The notes under the pieces are model-generated. The model did no database searches, was not told the DNA's origin, and was given only the letters and a program-made list of their open reading frames with translations. The translations under genes were made by a program, and so were the position numbers. A stretch of 64,000 nucleotides of DNA, from assembly GCF_015565955.1 (NCBI RefSeq), contig NZ_CP064760.1:2294001-2358000 (forward strand). The letters run 5' to 3'. Source of the DNA: Microbacterium schleiferi. GTDB taxonomy: Bacteria; Actinomycetota; Actinomycetes; Actinomycetales; Microbacteriaceae. Positions 38,829 through 51,607 of this stretch are shown piece by piece. Position 1 is the stretch's first letter. Each line of letters starts with the position of its first letter.

Positions 38829-39268
38829 GCCGTGCGCCGACCCGCGGCCGGGTGGACCTCGATGGGTTCTTCGTGCAAGCCCCGCAGCGCCTGCGAGAGC
38901 TCGGGCGCGCCCTTCGATAGCTCACGGTCCAGGGCACGAACTCGCTTCTCCGCCTCGGCAAGAGCCCAGTCACCCTTCTCCGTGACCCGCAACTCGGATG
39001 CCGACCCGGCGTGAGCCGTCGAATCGTGCACGAACCCCTCATCGACAAGCGTGCGCACTGCCGTGTGCGCCGTCTGCACCGTGATCTGCGATCGCCGGGC
39101 GAGTTCACTGAAGGAAATCCCCGGCATTCCGTAGATGTGGCCGAGCAGCGCATACTTGCGGGTCGTGAGCCCGAGGTCTTTCAGAACAGCCCCGAGCTGC
39201 GCCTCCCAGATGCTCGACATGGTCAGCAGCGCGATGACCGGGCTGAACCGTCGTTGCTGAGCTGCCAC
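38825..39268 (-). CDS. MarR/PadR-like winged-helix regulator
   Basis: 147 aa. The winged helix spans about residues 28-90: LTTRKYALLGHIYGMPGISFSELARRS then the recognition helix QITVQTAHTAVRTLVDEGFV and the wing (ELRVTEKGDWALAEAEKRV). A GTG start at 39268 follows an AAGGAG site, so unlike most neighbours it has a leadered start. It forms an operon with the two DoxX genes and probably represses them. The ligand is unknown. Confidence 0.82.
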   Translation of the reverse strand: MAAQQRRFSPVIALLTMSSIWEAQLGAVLKDLGLTTRKYALLGHIYGMPGISFSELARRSQITVQTAHTAVRTLVDEGFVHDSTAHAGSASELRVTEKGDWALAEAEKRVRALDRELSKGAPELSQALRGLHEEPIEVHPAAGRRTA

Positions 39269-39420
39269 GGGAACTCCTTCTGCCGGACGCCTGATCCTTC
39301 ATGGTATCTCGCGACCTTTCGAACTCACGGGAGAGATCGTCGTGCATAAAGAAGTCAAGCCGCGACGACCGGGAAAAAGGTCCCTACGCAATCCGGCGTA
39401 TGCCGTGTCATGATCGAAAA

Positions 39421-39660
39421 ATGGACACCTCGCTGTACGACATCCGGAAGGACCTCAGCAGGGCCCTCGCGGAGCTCCACGAGGCCCAGCAGAGCTATCC
39501 CGACGACCCGACCCTGCGTGCGATCGACAACTTGCAGTCGGCCGTCGAGCGCCTCACCGACATCCTGGAGGAGATTCACTCCTTCTTCTCCCTCCCCGTC
39601 CCGACGACGACCGGCCCGCACCCGGTCGCATCGGGTTCCGGGCATCGCCATCACCGGTAG
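39421..39660 (+). CDS. Small hypothetical protein
   Basis: 79 aa, acidic N-terminal half that reads as two amphipathic helices (SLYDIRKDLSRALAELHEAQ and RAIDNLQSAVERLTDILEEI), then a Pro/Gly/His-rich tail ending in GHRHHR. No signal or membrane segment. The ATG at 39421 is preceded by CATGAT with a 6-nt gap. No family recognised; likely a small coiled-coil protein. Confidence 0.55.
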   Translation: MDTSLYDIRKDLSRALAELHEAQQSYPDDPTLRAIDNLQSAVERLTDILEEIHSFFSLPVPTTTGPHPVASGSGHRHHR

Positions 39661-39681
39661 GACTCGAAAGCCGGCGGGCGC

Positions 39682-40997
39682 CTAGGCGATCAGCCGCTGC
39701 TGCCTGGCAGCCTCGACCAAGGCTTCCTTGTGCCCGTCATCGGCGAGTGAGATCAGGGCCAGCGCGCGTTCCTGCGTCGACAGTCCCCGCAGATTCACCA
39801 TGCCGTGCTCGGTCACGACGTGCTCGACATCCATGCGCTCGTCGGTGACGATGTCGACCCGCGGCACGATCGTCGAGATAGCCCCACCCTTCGCGGTGGC
39901 CGGCAGCACCACGAACGACTTGCCGCCTCGCGATTTGGCAGCCCCCGTCACGAAGTCGAACTGTCCCCCGACCCGGAGTACTGCACGCCGCCGATCATCT
40001 CTGCGTTGACCTGCCCGTAGAGGTCGACCTGGATGGCCGCGTTCACCGAGATCATGTCGTCATTACGGGCAATCACCTGCGGATCGTTGACGTAGTCGGC
40101 AGGGAAACTCACCATCGACGGGTTGTCGTTCATGAAGGCGTAGGTGTGGGCATCCCCGACCGCGGACGTCCACACATGCCGCCGCGGATGCAGGCTCTTG
40201 CGTCGCCCCGTGATGACGCCGGCCTCGATGAGCGGCACGAACACGGATGAGAAGAGCGCCGAGTGGATGCCGAGATCGCGGTGATCTCCGAGGGCTACAG
40301 CGACCGCGGCAGGAACCCTGCCGGCGCCGATCTGCAGGGTTGCACCGTTAGGAATGTGCGCCGCGACGTGCGCCGCGATGGCGAGGTCGGCATCCGTCGG
40401 GGGCGCCTCGGCGACCTCGGGGAGCGGCGAGGCGTGCTCGACGACCGCGTCCACTTCGTCGATGTGGAGCAGGGACTCGCCGAACACCCGGGGCATGAGG
40501 GGATTCACCTCGACAATCAGGCGGCGGCAGGCCCGGGCTGCGACGCTCGCGTAGTCGTTGACGACGCCGAAGGAGAAGTGGCCGCTCGCGTCCATCGGGC
40601 TGACCTGCACGAGAAAGGTGTCGATGTCGAGGTGTTCGCGGATCACCCGCGGCAGATTCGAGAAGTTGACCGGGATGAAATCGAGGGTCTCCCGGTCGGC
40701 CCGGGCCGGATCGGCGATGATGTGGTGATCGCGTCCGGCGACGAAGAAGGTGTGCGCGCGGACCTTCTCGATGACGCCCGGCCGCAGGATGCTGTCGCCG
40801 ATCGCGTCGCCGCCCATGCCGTAATACAGGTCGAGCCCGGCGAGGTCGTCGGTCCGGATGCGGTCGGCCAGGGCTGCGAGAACCGCCGGCGGCGCGCCGA
40901 GCCCCATGGCCACCAGCACCTGGACGCCCGAGGGCACGGATGCCGCGGCGTCCGCCGCCGACATGAGTTTGCGGCGGTAGTCGTCCTGTACCGGCAT
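39682..40997 (-). CDS. Acetyl-CoA hydrolase/CoA-transferase family protein, frameshifted
   Basis: About 438 aa, resembles 4-hydroxybutyrate CoA-transferase/acetyl-CoA hydrolase. Family motifs: VQVSPMDASGHFSFG, GATLQIGAGRVPAAV, and near the end SVNAAIQVDLYGQVNAE then GGQFDFVTGAAKSRGGKS and TEHGMVNLRGLS. The frame breaks just before GGQFDF: one G on the coding strand is missing (C run 39965-39969). The ATG at 40997 (MPVQDD) has GGGAGGA upstream and excludes an unrelated Arg/Ser-rich extension. Probably moves CoA between short-chain acids. Confidence 0.86.
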
Positions 40998-41083
40998 CCG
41001 TTGTCCTCCCGTGCTGTCGCCAACGGATCCACTCTGGCACGGGCACTGGCGACGGTGTCGAGCGTCGGCGCTACTCTCATGCC

Positions 41084-41335
41084 ATGACCTCGCGCGTCCT
41101 CGCTCCCGACCTCTCTGGCATCGACAAGCCGAAGGGTCCGGCGTCGTACTTTCCGAGTATCGAGAAGTCATACGGTCGCCCTGTGCAGGACTGGATCGAC
41201 ATCGCCGTCGAGAAGCTGGATGCGGGAGCGACCCACATGGCTGTGGTTGATGTCCTCAAGACAGAGCACGGGATGGGCCACGGCCACGCGAACGCTGTCG
41301 TCGCGTACACGAAGGCGGCACTCGCACAGGGCTAG
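41084..41335 (+). CDS. DUF4287 domain protein
   Basis: 83 aa cytoplasmic protein. It carries the DUF4287 pattern: SYFPSIEKSYGRPVQDWIDI, then HMAVVDVLKTEHGMGHGHANAVV with the conserved GMGHGHAN element and a final helix. In other genomes this domain can be fused to DUF5655. TACTCT at 41072-41077 is 6 nt before the ATG (leaderless). Role unknown. Confidence 0.85.
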   Translation: MTSRVLAPDLSGIDKPKGPASYFPSIEKSYGRPVQDWIDIAVEKLDAGATHMAVVDVLKTEHGMGHGHANAVVAYTKAALAQG

Positions 41336-41345
41336 CGTGGGTCCA

Positions 41346-42475
41346 GTGACCCTGGACCTCGACGCTCTTCAGCCCTTCCCCGACACTGCCGGCCCTGACC
41401 ACCGCGCCCACGATGCAGCGGATCGGCTGCTTCTCGACGAGTCAGCGGAGGCGCGCAGAGGCATGGCGCGACGGGACATCGTCGTGATCGGTGACACCTT
41501 CGGGCCCTGGCTCTTGCCTGCGCGAGCGATGCCGCCGACGGCGCCGTCCGTGTTCACCAGGACTCCCTCGGCGGCGAGCACGCCCTCGCAGCCAATGCAC
41601 GGTCGTCGGGCCTCGACGCATCCGTCTCCTCCCTCGCTCTCGATGCAGAGGCAGTGCGCGGTGCGCGGGTTGTGCTGCTGCGTCTTCCGCGTTCCCTCGA
41701 GGCTCTCCGCGACATCGCGGGGGTGATCGCCGCGCACGCTGATCCCGACGTCGTGGTCTTCGCTGGCGGGCGGATCAAACACATGAGCCTCGGCATGAAC
41801 GATGTGCTGCGTGAGCACTTCGCCACGGTGGATGTCTCGCACGCCCGGCAGAAGTCCCGAGTGCTCGTCGCGCGCGGCCCTCGCGGCGGTCGGGATCCCG
41901 AACCGTCTGCGGCACAGCTGCGTGTCGGCGACACGGATGTCGAGGTCCGCGCCTTCGGCGGTGTGTTCGCGGGCGCGACGCTCGACATCGGAACCCGCCT
42001 GCTGCTGGAGAACCTGCCCGAGACGATTCCTGGGGAGGCGGACGATCAGGCGATCGACCTGGCATGCGGGAACGGGATCGTCGGAGCGGCCCTCGCGCTC
42101 AGGCATCCGGAGCTGCGGGTCTACGCGTCGGACGATTCATCGGCCGCTGTTGCTTCGGCTCGCGCGACTGCGGCAGCGAACGGGATCGCCGACCGGATGA
42201 CGGTGGTTCGCGATGACGCGCTGTCGCAGCTGCCGGACGCGAGCGCATCGTTCATCGCCCTGAACCCGCCGTTTCACCGTGGCTCGGCCATCGACGAGAC
42301 GATCGCGCGCCACCTGTTCGCAGACGCTGCGCGCGTGCTGCGCCCCGGCGGCGAACTGTGGTCCGTCTGGAATTCCGCGCTACGGTACCGTCCGTCGCTC
42401 GAGAAGCTCGTCGGCCCCACCCGTCAGGTCGCGCGCACCCCGAAGTTCACGGTCACGGCCTCGACGCGCCGCTGA
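41346..42475 (+). CDS. RsmC/RlmG-like class I SAM methyltransferase, frameshifted
   Basis: About 376 aa with two domains as in RlmG/RsmC: an N-terminal pseudo-methyltransferase half and a C-terminal catalytic half with DLACGNGIVGAALA (SAM site) and the catalytic ALNPPFHRGSAID. These enzymes methylate the exocyclic N2 of a guanine in rRNA. The N-terminal frame fails after VIGDTFG; adding one G to run 41502-41504 yields ALALACASDAADGAVRVHQD and the frame then continues intact. The GTG at 41346 has TAGCGT 7 nt upstream; GTG 41337 is an alternative. Confidence 0.82.
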
Positions 42476-42495
42476 TTGCGGCACCCGGCCCGCAA
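42476..42495. terminator. Hairpin between the methyltransferase gene and nrdF
   Basis: TTGCGG (42476-42481) pairs with CCGCAA (42490-42495) over an 8-nt loop in the 28-bp gap between convergent genes. Candidate bidirectional terminator; no T tract. Confidence 0.45.
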
Positions 42496-42503
42496 CACCG
42501 GAC

Positions 42504-45650
<3,147 letters not shown>

Positions 45651-45669
<19 letters not shown>

Positions 45670-46088
45670 CGTTCCAATCCTTCACTCACGCGGGTGACGT
45701 CTTCTGACGTGCCGAACAGTTCGAGCCTGTACAAGTGCGGCACGTGACACTTGCGGCTGATGATGTCTCCGGCGGCGCAGAACGCGTCGCCGAAGTTGGT
45801 GTTTCCCGCGGCGATAACGCCGCGGATCAGGGATCGGTTCTGCTCGACGTTGAGGAACCGGATGACTTGCTTGGGGACCGCGCCTCGTTCCTCACCCCGG
45901 CCCTGCCCTCCCCCGTAGGTGGGGGTGACGAGGACGAAGGGCTCATCGACAACGAGCATCGGCTCGGACGCGAAGAGGGGGATGGACTGAGCGCGCAGTC
46001 CCAACTTCTCGATGAAGCGCGCCGTGTTCTGCGAAACGCTCGAGAAGTACACGAGCAACGGCGTCTCTGTCGCGATCGCCGTGCTCAT
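45651..46088 (-). CDS. nrdI: NrdI flavodoxin-like protein
   Basis: 145 aa. Reduces oxygen at FMN to give the oxidant that assembles the NrdF manganese cofactor. The N-terminal FMN-binding strand and loop ([18 protein letters not shown]) and [10 protein letters not shown] match NrdI. It sits between nrdH (3 bp upstream) and nrdE (overlapping). Confidence 0.95.
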
Positions 46089-46091
46089 GGC

Positions 46092-46325
46092 TCAGGCGAG
46101 ACGCGAAGCGAGCTCGTCGATCTTGTCGGGACGGAAGCCCGACCAGTGGTCCTCGTCAGTGATGACGACGGGGGCCTGCAGGTACCCCAGGGCCTTGACC
46201 TGCTCGAGGGCCGCCGGGTCCTGCGACAGGTCGAGAACGTTGTAGTCGATGCCCTTGGAGTCCAGCGCGCGGTAGGTAGCGGTGCACTGCACGCATGCCG
46301 GCTTGGTGTAAACCGTGATCGCCAT
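46092..46325 (-). CDS. nrdH: Glutaredoxin-like NrdH redoxin
   Basis: 77 aa electron donor for NrdEF. The active site is KPACVQCTATYRAL, giving a CVQC redox pair, and the conserved C-terminal WSGFRPDKIDEL motif is present. First gene of the nrd operon. The upstream region holds a TAGTAT hexamer and a cluster of DnaA-box-like 9-mers. No strong ribosome site is visible before the ATG. Confidence 0.96.
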   Translation of the reverse strand: MAITVYTKPACVQCTATYRALDSKGIDYNVLDLSQDPAALEQVKALGYLQAPVVITDEDHWSGFRPDKIDELASRLA

Positions 46326-46752
46326 GTTAGATCCGTTGTCCCCTCAAAATTCTTCGTCCGACCGGCAGCTCCCCCGCCGGGAGTCCAATACTACATATGG
46401 GTGCCGACATCAGATAGCACCACAAGGGGTAGTAGTTACATTCGTGTAGTTTTCCACCGCTCTCCTCAGATACAACGCGATTTGTCCACCGTTTCATCCA
46501 CAGATCGAGCACCTCGCAAAAGCTGGGAGAAGCCTGAAATCATGCGGCTCCGTGGCCCCGCATCCGTCATCTCTCCACAGCGCGAGGCTACGGCGATCCA
46601 CCGACATCGAATTCGCCTGTGGATAGCGCCTCCGGCGTGTCGCGGCGTGTCGCGGCGCGTCGACCGGATGCCGCGACGGCGGACTCTCCGCGACAGGCTC
46701 CGTGCCCGCGCCGATATCGCTGAACCAGCCCCGCCACGACTACCGTAGGAGG
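46326..46752. other. Intergenic region upstream of nrdH with DnaA-box-like cluster
   Basis: 427 bp with no convincing gene. A TAGTAT hexamer on the minus strand (46388-46393) may be the nrdH -10, in a CCATATGTAGTAT segment slightly resembling an NrdR box. Sites close to the DnaA box (TTATCCACA or TTGTCCACA) lie at 46450-46458, 46482-46490, 46494-46502, 46571-46579 and, inverted, 46618-46626. TACCGT at 46741-46746 is the promoter hexamer of the MFS gene. Confidence 0.45.
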
Positions 46753-47957
46753 GTGGCGGGTTATGGAGAACTGCTGCGCACTCCGGGGGTCGCGCGCATC
46801 ATCGCTGCACAGTTGACGGCACGGTTCCCGAACGGAATGACAAGCCTCGCGATCCTGCTGCACATCGAGCAGGTCACCGGCTCCTACGGGTCTGCAGGAC
46901 TGGTGCTGGCGGCGACCTCGGTCGGGCAGGCGGTCGCGGGTCCGATCACCAGCAGATGGATGGGTCTGTGGGGCATGCGGCGCGTGCTGACCGTCACGCT
47001 GGTCATCTGCGCCGCCGCGATCGCGGGCATCGCCGCCTTCAGCCTCCCCCTCCCGGCCTATATGGTGCTGGGGCTCATCGCTGGTCTGTCCACACCGCCG
47101 GTGCAATCGGCGGTTCGCACCATCTACCCCAAGATGGTGAACTCGCGTCAAGTGACGCCGCTGTACTCCCTGGATGCCTCGCTGCAGGAGATCATCTGGG
47201 TCGTCGCGCCCGTCCTCATCACCTTCGTCGCGACACAGATCGGTACGGTGCAGGCTCTCGCGCTCATCGTCGTCGTGCTGCTGGGTGGCGGAGCCTGGTT
47301 CATCCTCTCCCCGAAGTTGGCCGGGTACGAATCCCACGCAGTCGGCGCAGCTTCGGAAAGGTTCTCGGCAAGCCGGCCGTGCTGCTGGCGACCATCGTGG
47401 GCTTCCTCGTCATCGGAGCGTGCGCCGCTGTCGAGGTGGGTGTGGTCGCGACCTTCGGACATGACGGCATCGAGGCGGGGCTCGTGCTTGCCGTCTTCGC
47501 GATCGGCAGCCTTGTCGGCGGACTCTCGTTCGGACACATCCCCATCGGGCCGTGGGCGATGGCCCGACGGATGCTGATCGTTGCGGTCGGACTAAGCCTG
47601 ACGATGGTTTCGCTGAACGTCTGGTGGCTGGGCGGAACTCTCGTCCTCGCGGGCCTCGGCGTCGCGCCCGCGCTCGCGGTGATCTTCGCCATGACCTCGG
47701 CAAGCGTGAAGTTCAGCGAGACCGCCGAGGCCTACGGATGGATCGGCACGGGTCAGCTCATCGGCGCCGCCGCCGGATCCGCTGTGGCGGGCTTCCTCGT
47801 CGACGGTGTGGGGCCGCAGGGTGCGTATCTGGCCGCCGCGCTGTTCGCCGTCTTCGGCGCAGCCGTGGCCATCGTGTTCGTCCGCGGCTTCCCCGACCTT
47901 CGTCATCGGGATCCGAGCCCCATCCCCGATACCGAGCCGGTCCCGACGATCACCTGA
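46753..47957 (+). CDS. MFS transporter, frameshifted
   Basis: About 401 aa, twelve predicted helices. N-terminal half: LLRTPGVARIIAAQLTARFPNGM, then LAATSVGQAVAGPITSRWMGLWGMRR (MFS motif A-like loop). The frame is lost in the central cytoplasmic loop after AGYES: adding one C to 47333-47335 gives PRSRRSFGKVLGKPAVLLATIVG and the second half (six more helices) follows. The GTG start at 46753 has TACCGT 6 nt upstream. Substrate unknown; the layout resembles predicted drug or sugar efflux carriers. Confidence 0.83.
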
Positions 47958-47996
47958 GCCCGCGTCGCCCGCATCGGGTCGGCCTACGATGAGTCT

Positions 47997-48404
47997 GTGA
48001 CGTACACGCGGCTTGCCTGGACCCTCGTCGCGATCGCCCTGCTGATCGTCACCGTCTTCGAGAGCATCGGCCACGGCTGGGTCACCGCAGGAATCATCAT
48101 CGTGTTCGCGCTCTTGCCGGAGGTCTCGCTCATCGGCGCTTTCGGTGGCGAACGGGGCATCATGCGTCCCGAGCGCGTCGCGTTCTACAACGGGCTGCAT
48201 CAGGCGTGGATTCCGGCGCTCCTCTTCTTCCTCGGCGGGTCGATGGCTTACCTCTGGGCGATGCGGGAGATCGGGCTGCCGCTGTTCTGGTGCGGCATGG
48301 GGTGGCTGCTGAACATCGCGCTGGCTCGAACAGTCGGCGTGGGGCTGCGGGCGCCGGATGGCACGAACATTCCCGTGGGCACGTACGGACCGCGCACCCG
48401 CTGA
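47997..48404 (+). CDS. DUF4260-like membrane protein
   Basis: 135 aa with about four hydrophobic segments: LAWTLVAIALLIVTVF, GIIIVFALLPEVSLIGAF, WIPALLFFLGGSMAYLW and PLFWCGMGWLLNIALA. The central LPEVSLIG and the following NGLHQAWIPALL resemble DUF4260 proteins, though the match is by eye. TACGAT is 6 nt before the GTG start. Between the MFS and hydrolase genes, all in the same direction. Function unknown. Confidence 0.65.
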   Translation: MTYTRLAWTLVAIALLIVTVFESIGHGWVTAGIIIVFALLPEVSLIGAFGGERGIMRPERVAFYNGLHQAWIPALLFFLGGSMAYLWAMREIGLPLFWCGMGWLLNIALARTVGVGLRAPDGTNIPVGTYGPRTR

Positions 48405-48419
48405 AAGGATGCCGAGACC

Positions 48420-49175
48420 ATGACCACTCCCGTCGACCTGCCTCGCCAGGGCTGGGGTGACCCGTCATCACCCCGGCGCGCACTCCTCGTGCACGGCCTC
48501 GGATCCACCGGCGCCCTCATGTGGCGCTTCGGCGTCGAGCTGAGCGGCCACGGGTGGTTCGCCCAGGCTGTCGACCTCCGCGGGCATGGGAGCGCACCGC
48601 GAACCCTCGACTACACGATCGGCGCGTACGCTACCGATCTCGCGGCCTGCCACCCTCGGGACGAGGCGCCGTGGGATCTCGTGATCGGTCACTCGCTGGG
48701 CGGCACGACAGCAGTCGTCGCCGCGGCATCCGCCCCCGACTGGACTCGCCGACTCGTCCTCATCGATCCCGCGATCCAGCTCGACGAGGAGGACCGAGAG
48801 GGGGTGCGCGAGAGCCAGCAGCGACAGTTCGACGACCCGACAGCAGCCGCGGTACGCGCCGAGCATCCGTCGTGGCATCCGCTGGATATCGAGCTCAAGG
48901 TGCGGAGCATCCATGAGGTCAGCCGCTGGGCGGTCGAACAGACCAGTGAGCAGAATCAGGAATGGGACGTGCGGCTTCCAGCGTTGTCGCTCGACGTGCC
49001 CATCCATGTCATTGCCGGCGATCCTGCGGTGTACGCGCTGTTCCGCGGCGACATCGTGGAGCAGCTGCTGACGCGCCCGTCCATCACGATGTCCGTTGTC
49101 GAGGGGGCCGGGCATTCACCGCACCGCGACGCCCCCGACGAGACGATGCGTCAGCTGTGGGAGGCCCTGGCATGA
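48420..49175 (+). CDS. Alpha/beta-hydrolase
   Basis: 251 aa. The oxyanion region is LLVHGLGSTGALMW, the nucleophile elbow is VIGHSLGGTTAV, and the catalytic His is in GAGHSPHRDAPDE near the C-terminus. Probable esterase, lactonase or C-C hydrolase. The stop overlaps the next start (ATGA), so it is coupled to the acyl-CoA dehydrogenase-like gene and may act on the same compound. Starts 15 bp after the DUF4260-like gene. Confidence 0.88.
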   Translation: MTTPVDLPRQGWGDPSSPRRALLVHGLGSTGALMWRFGVELSGHGWFAQAVDLRGHGSAPRTLDYTIGAYATDLAACHPRDEAPWDLVIGHSLGGTTAVVAAASAPDWTRRLVLIDPAIQLDEEDREGVRESQQRQFDDPTAAAVRAEHPSWHPLDIELKVRSIHEVSRWAVEQTSEQNQEWDVRLPALSLDVPIHVIAGDPAVYALFRGDIVEQLLTRPSITMSVVEGAGHSPHRDAPDETMRQLWEALA

Positions 49176-50356
49176 CGACCAACGCGACCCCCTTCGACCC
49201 GGCATCCGTGCTGCCCGACACTCTTCTCGACCGGTTCCGGGAGCGCGCGGCGCAGCACGACAGCGACAACACGTTCCCGCACGACGACCTTGCAGACCTG
49301 ACGGATGCCGGTTATCTCGCGCTGTTCGCCCCGACCGAGCTCGGAGGGGCGGGCCTGGGACTTGCGGAGGTGTCGCTGTTGCAGCAGCGACTGGCCACCG
49401 CAGCACCGGCGACGGCGCTCGCGATCAACATGCACCTGGTCTGGACCGGCGTGGCGAAGGCGCTCGCCGACCGGGGAGTCGATGACCTGCGCTTCGTGCT
49501 CGAGGGAGCCGTGGCAGGCGAGATCTTCGCCTTCGGCATCAGCGAAGCGGGCAACGATCTCGTGCTGTTCGGCAGCGACACGGATGCTGCGCCCCGCGCC
49601 GACGGCTCGTATGCCTTCACCGGCACGAAGATCTTCACCTCCCTCGCGCCCGTCTGGACGCAACTCGGGCTGCACGGGCTGGACACCACCTCACCCGACG
49701 GGCCGCGGATGGTGTATGCGTTCGTGCCGCGCTCCGAGGAAAACGCGGGACGGATCGCCACCCGCGATGACTGGAACACGCTCGGCATGCGGGCGACACA
49801 GTCGCGAACGACGCACCTGCGCGGCGCGGTTGCCGCCGCCGATCGCGTCGTGCGTCGCATCCCCCCGGGCCCGAACCCCGACCCGATCGTGTTCGGCATC
49901 TTCAGCGTCTTCGAGATCCTGCTGGCATCCGTGTACACGGGTATCGCCCGCCGCGCTCTGGATGTCGCTGTCGCCACCGTCGGCACGCGACGATCGAAGA
50001 AGACCGGACTCACCTACAGTCAGGACCCCGACATCCGCTGGCGGATCGCCGACATGGCCCTGGCCTACGATGCCCTCCCACCGCAGCTGGAGACGCTCAG
50101 TCGAGACGTCGACACCCTCGTCGATCACGGGCCGCGGTGGTTCTCGCTGCTGTCGGGCGTGAAGCATCGCGCGGTCACGATGGCCAAGGCCGTCGTGGAT
50201 GATGCGATCCTCGTCGCGGGCGGGTCAAGCTACTTCGCCGGCAGCGAGCTCAGCCGCCTCTACCGCGACGTGCTGGCGGGGATGTTCCACCCGTCCGACC
50301 CGGAATCGGCTCACTCGACCGTCGCAACGGCCTGGCTGGGTCCGGTCGAGAGCTGA
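49172..50356 (+). CDS. Acyl-CoA dehydrogenase-like flavoprotein
   Basis: 394 aa ACAD-fold protein with the N-terminal helical domain (ELGGAGLGLAEVSLL), the middle beta domain (FTGTKIFTSLAPVW, TRDDWNTLGMRATQSRTT) and the C-terminal four-helix bundle. The end reads LYRDVLAGMFHPSDPESAH instead of the usual RDAR...EGT pattern of fatty-acyl dehydrogenases, a form also seen in ACAD-fold monooxygenases such as DszC. The protein may therefore be an FMN monooxygenase or hydroxylase. Coupled to the hydrolase by a 4-bp overlap. Confidence 0.82.
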   Translation: MTTNATPFDPASVLPDTLLDRFRERAAQHDSDNTFPHDDLADLTDAGYLALFAPTELGGAGLGLAEVSLLQQRLATAAPATALAINMHLVWTGVAKALADRGVDDLRFVLEGAVAGEIFAFGISEAGNDLVLFGSDTDAAPRADGSYAFTGTKIFTSLAPVWTQLGLHGLDTTSPDGPRMVYAFVPRSEENAGRIATRDDWNTLGMRATQSRTTHLRGAVAAADRVVRRIPPGPNPDPIVFGIFSVFEILLASVYTGIARRALDVAVATVGTRRSKKTGLTYSQDPDIRWRIADMALAYDALPPQLETLSRDVDTLVDHGPRWFSLLSGVKHRAVTMAKAVVDDAILVAGGSSYFAGSELSRLYRDVLAGMFHPSDPESAHSTVATAWLGPVES

Positions 50357-50445
50357 CGGCTCAGCCGGCAGCCGAGCTCTAGCGAGTCCAGCGTCGTGAC
50401 GCAAGGGCGTCGCGCGCTCCGCGCTCCCGACGTATCGTCGCCCTC

Positions 50446-51572
50446 ATGTTGCCCGCAGACATTCCCCAGACCGACCACCTTCTCGAGCTCGTCGAGATGC
50501 GCGGCATCCCGAGCATCACGATCTCACTCCCGTCCTCTCCGGTGCCGGCCGACCACGAGCGCATCCGCATCCAGCTCCGCGGCCTCATCGACGACGCCGA
50601 CCGGCAGGCACAGGATGCCGGCATCGACCGACCCGAGCGCGAGCAAGCCCTCGCGCGACTTCGGGCGGTCCTCGACGATGACGATTTCTGGACACACCAG
50701 TCGCGCTCTGTCGTGCTTCTGGCCTCGCCCGAACGCATCCACGCCTTCCGCCTGGCCAACCGGCTCACCGCACGAGCAACGGTCTCGGACCGATTCGACA
50801 CGGGGCCGCTTCTTCGGGCCGTGACCTTCCCGCGGCGCGCGTTCATCGTTCAGATCTCCCGCGGCGGCGCGCGGCTGACCGAATTCGGCGCCGATCACGG
50901 ACTCACCGAACACGACCTCCCGCTGCCGAGCGATCATCAGCTGATCCTCACGGAAGCCGACAACGGCGGACAGGCTGACTTCCCGCGGCCGCAGGGTGCG
51001 ACGGGCGACAGGTTGGAGCGAGAGCGGTATTGCCGCGTCGTGCAGGACGAGGTCGCGCGAATCGTTCCGCGCGACGTTCCCGTCATCCTCTGTGCGGCAA
51101 CGGACCTCGACCCCACCTACGCACGGTGAACACGCATCCGACCCTGCTCGAGTCCGGAATCGACGCGCATCCGGATTCGCTGGACGATGAGGCGCTCGAG
51201 GAGAAGGCGCGCAGCATCCTCGATGACTATGAAGAGGGCCTCCTCGCAGCATGGCGTGAGCGTTTCGGAACGCTCCGCGCCCAGGGACTGGCGACCGACA
51301 GTCTCGACGACGTCGCGGTTGCAGCGGCAAACGCCGCCATCGACGAGTTGCTCTTCGACATGGACTCCAGCGCGGAGGGCACGATCGACGATCGCGGCCG
51401 CGTCGAGCGGGCCACCGCGCCGGGCGCGGAGTCGACGGTGCTCGTCGACGAGATCGCTGCGCGAGTTCTGCGCACCGGAGGAACGGTTCGCGCCGCGCGC
51501 CACGACGAGATGGTCGAGGGCTCTCCGGTTGCCGCGACGCTGCGATTCCCACTGGAGCAGATGGCCACCTGA
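50446..51572 (+). CDS. baeRF (bacterial archaeo-eukaryotic release factor-like) protein, frameshifted
   Basis: About 375 aa. The N-terminal part (PSITISLPSSPVPADHERIRIQLRGL, then VVLLASPERIHAFRL and FIVQISRGGARLTEFG) and C-terminal part (EIAARVLRTGGTVRAARHDEM) match the eRF1-like fold of the baeRF families found in Actinobacteria. These are proposed to act in ribosome rescue or RNA quality control, but direct evidence is sparse. The first frame ends after DPTYAR; one base missing at about 51119-51120 would turn this into DPTYRTVNTHP, joining the second frame. TATCGT is 7 nt before the ATG. Confidence 0.75.
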
Positions 51573-51607
51573 GGTCACCCGTCCCGGCGCCGTGTGAGGA
51601 TGTGGGC

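Noticed and set aside
46386..46402. NrdR box upstream of nrdH
   Set aside because: Only one weak match (CCATATGTAGTAT) and no second copy at the normal spacing of about 31 bp.
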